The translations under genes were made by a program, and so were the position numbers. Below the pieces are notes generated by a model. That model was given only the letters and a program-made list of their open reading frames with translations. It had not been told where the DNA came from and made no database searches. From Planctomycetota bacterium (GTDB lineage Bacteria > Planctomycetota > Phycisphaerae > Sedimentisphaerales > Anaerobacaceae): a DNA stretch of 7,389 bases. Shown here in pieces: positions 7,184-7,389 of this stretch. The stretch is taken from positions 1 through 7,389 of the forward strand of contig QNBZ01000060.1 of the NCBI GenBank assembly GCA_003644295.1, read 5' to 3'. How positions within the stretch are numbered: the stretch's first letter is position 1; each line of letters begins with the position of its first letter.

Positions 7184-7288
7184 GCATCGAGTATCGAGCA
7201 TCGAGCATCGAGCATCGAGTATCCAGTATCGAGTATCCAGCATCGAGCATCCAGTATCGAGCATCGAGTATCGAGTATCCAGTATCGA
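7184..7288. repeat. 15 x 7-bp tandem repeat array
   Basis: Fifteen uninterrupted heptamers all fit g[ct]atc[cg]a, which is equivalent to cgag[ct]at or ccag[ct]at in another phase; a degenerate sixteenth unit (gtatctc, 7289-7295) reaches the etfA stop codon. There is variation at only two positions, a pattern of unit duplication plus drift. It resembles short tandemly repeated repetitive sequences described in cyanobacteria and often seen in planctomycete intergenic DNA (from memory). It is noncoding apart from chance open frames. Confidence 0.95.
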
Positions 7289-7293
7289 GTATC

Positions 7294-7389
7294 TCAACTT
7301 CTCTCTTTGATTGCCTTTATCATTTTCGGTACCACCTCATTCAGGTCGCCGACTATTTTGTAATGTGCGACGCCGAAAATCGGCGCTTC
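7294..7389 (-). CDS. etfA: Electron transfer flavoprotein subunit alpha, C-terminal fragment (runs off window)
   Basis: The last 31 codons and stop (TGA, 7296-7294) of a gene entering from the right edge. The fragment contains APIFGVAHYKIVGDLNEVVP followed by KMIKAIKERS. The pattern PIFxVAxYxIVGDLxEVVP is the characteristic C-terminal end of EtfA, the FAD-binding subunit that accepts electrons from acyl-CoA dehydrogenases and passes them on to the quinone pool or other acceptors. It is cut by the window, not truncated in nature as far as can be seen. It lies upstream of the acyl-CoA dehydrogenase on the same strand, separated by the heptad arrays and the S23 gene. Such short evidence could in principle fit a related ETF-like protein (FixB), which shares this end. 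Confidence 0.85.
   Translation of the reverse strand, partial: EAPIFGVAHYKIVGDLNEVVPKMIKAIKERS

Noticed and set aside
7184..7288. Possible CRISPR array
   Set aside because: The units are 7 bp and contiguous with no spacers, and there are no cas genes.

Overview
The window looks like a chromosomal segment from a Gram-negative, LPS-making bacterium, most probably a planctomycete (Phycisphaerae or Sedimentisphaerales type). The basis is the RNase E/G N-terminus, which from memory resembles planctomycete homologues, linked to Kdo and LPS-transport genes, plus short heptad/octad tandem repeats and a four-helix-bundle (S23/IVP) ORF of the kind often seen in such genomes. The lineage is an inference; no rRNA or other decisive marker is present.

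Left half, plus strand (1-4246): an RNase G/E-family ribonuclease (1-1527); an 18-codon ORF with a strong Shine-Dalgarno that overlaps the next start as ATGA; kdsC (1604-2122), the Kdo-8-phosphate phosphatase; and an oversized membrane-anchored LptC-like protein (2141-4246) with an LptC-type domain followed by a long beta-rich region resembling LptA/OstA repeats. kdsC and the LptC-like gene form an outer-membrane lipopolysaccharide pair: Kdo synthesis, then LPS transport across the periplasm. The LptC-like gene carries an in-frame block of ten 8-bp repeats plus four 7-bp repeats (3011-3119), coding for a low-complexity basic linker.

Right half, minus strand (7389 down to 4269), convergent with the left half across a 22-bp gap: the last 31 codons of etfA (electron transfer flavoprotein alpha) at the window edge, an S23 four-helix-bundle gene, a ~600-residue acyl-CoA dehydrogenase, and a HAD-superfamily phosphatase/phosphomutase. 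EtfA and the dehydrogenase fit together: the dehydrogenase oxidises an acyl-CoA and passes electrons to ETF.

The most notable structure is between etfA and the dehydrogenase. The whole spacer is made of a 15-unit heptad array that starts at the etfA stop codon, an AT-rich S23 gene (about 33% GC in a hand-counted stretch), and a 5-unit heptad array that runs into the dehydrogenase start codon. The two arrays share the consensus cgagNat in opposite orientations, so the S23 gene sits between inverted heptad repeats, like a cassette inserted into an etf-acyl-CoA dehydrogenase operon. No transposase, integrase, reverse transcriptase, CRISPR array or RNA gene was seen. Everything else is ordinary housekeeping content.
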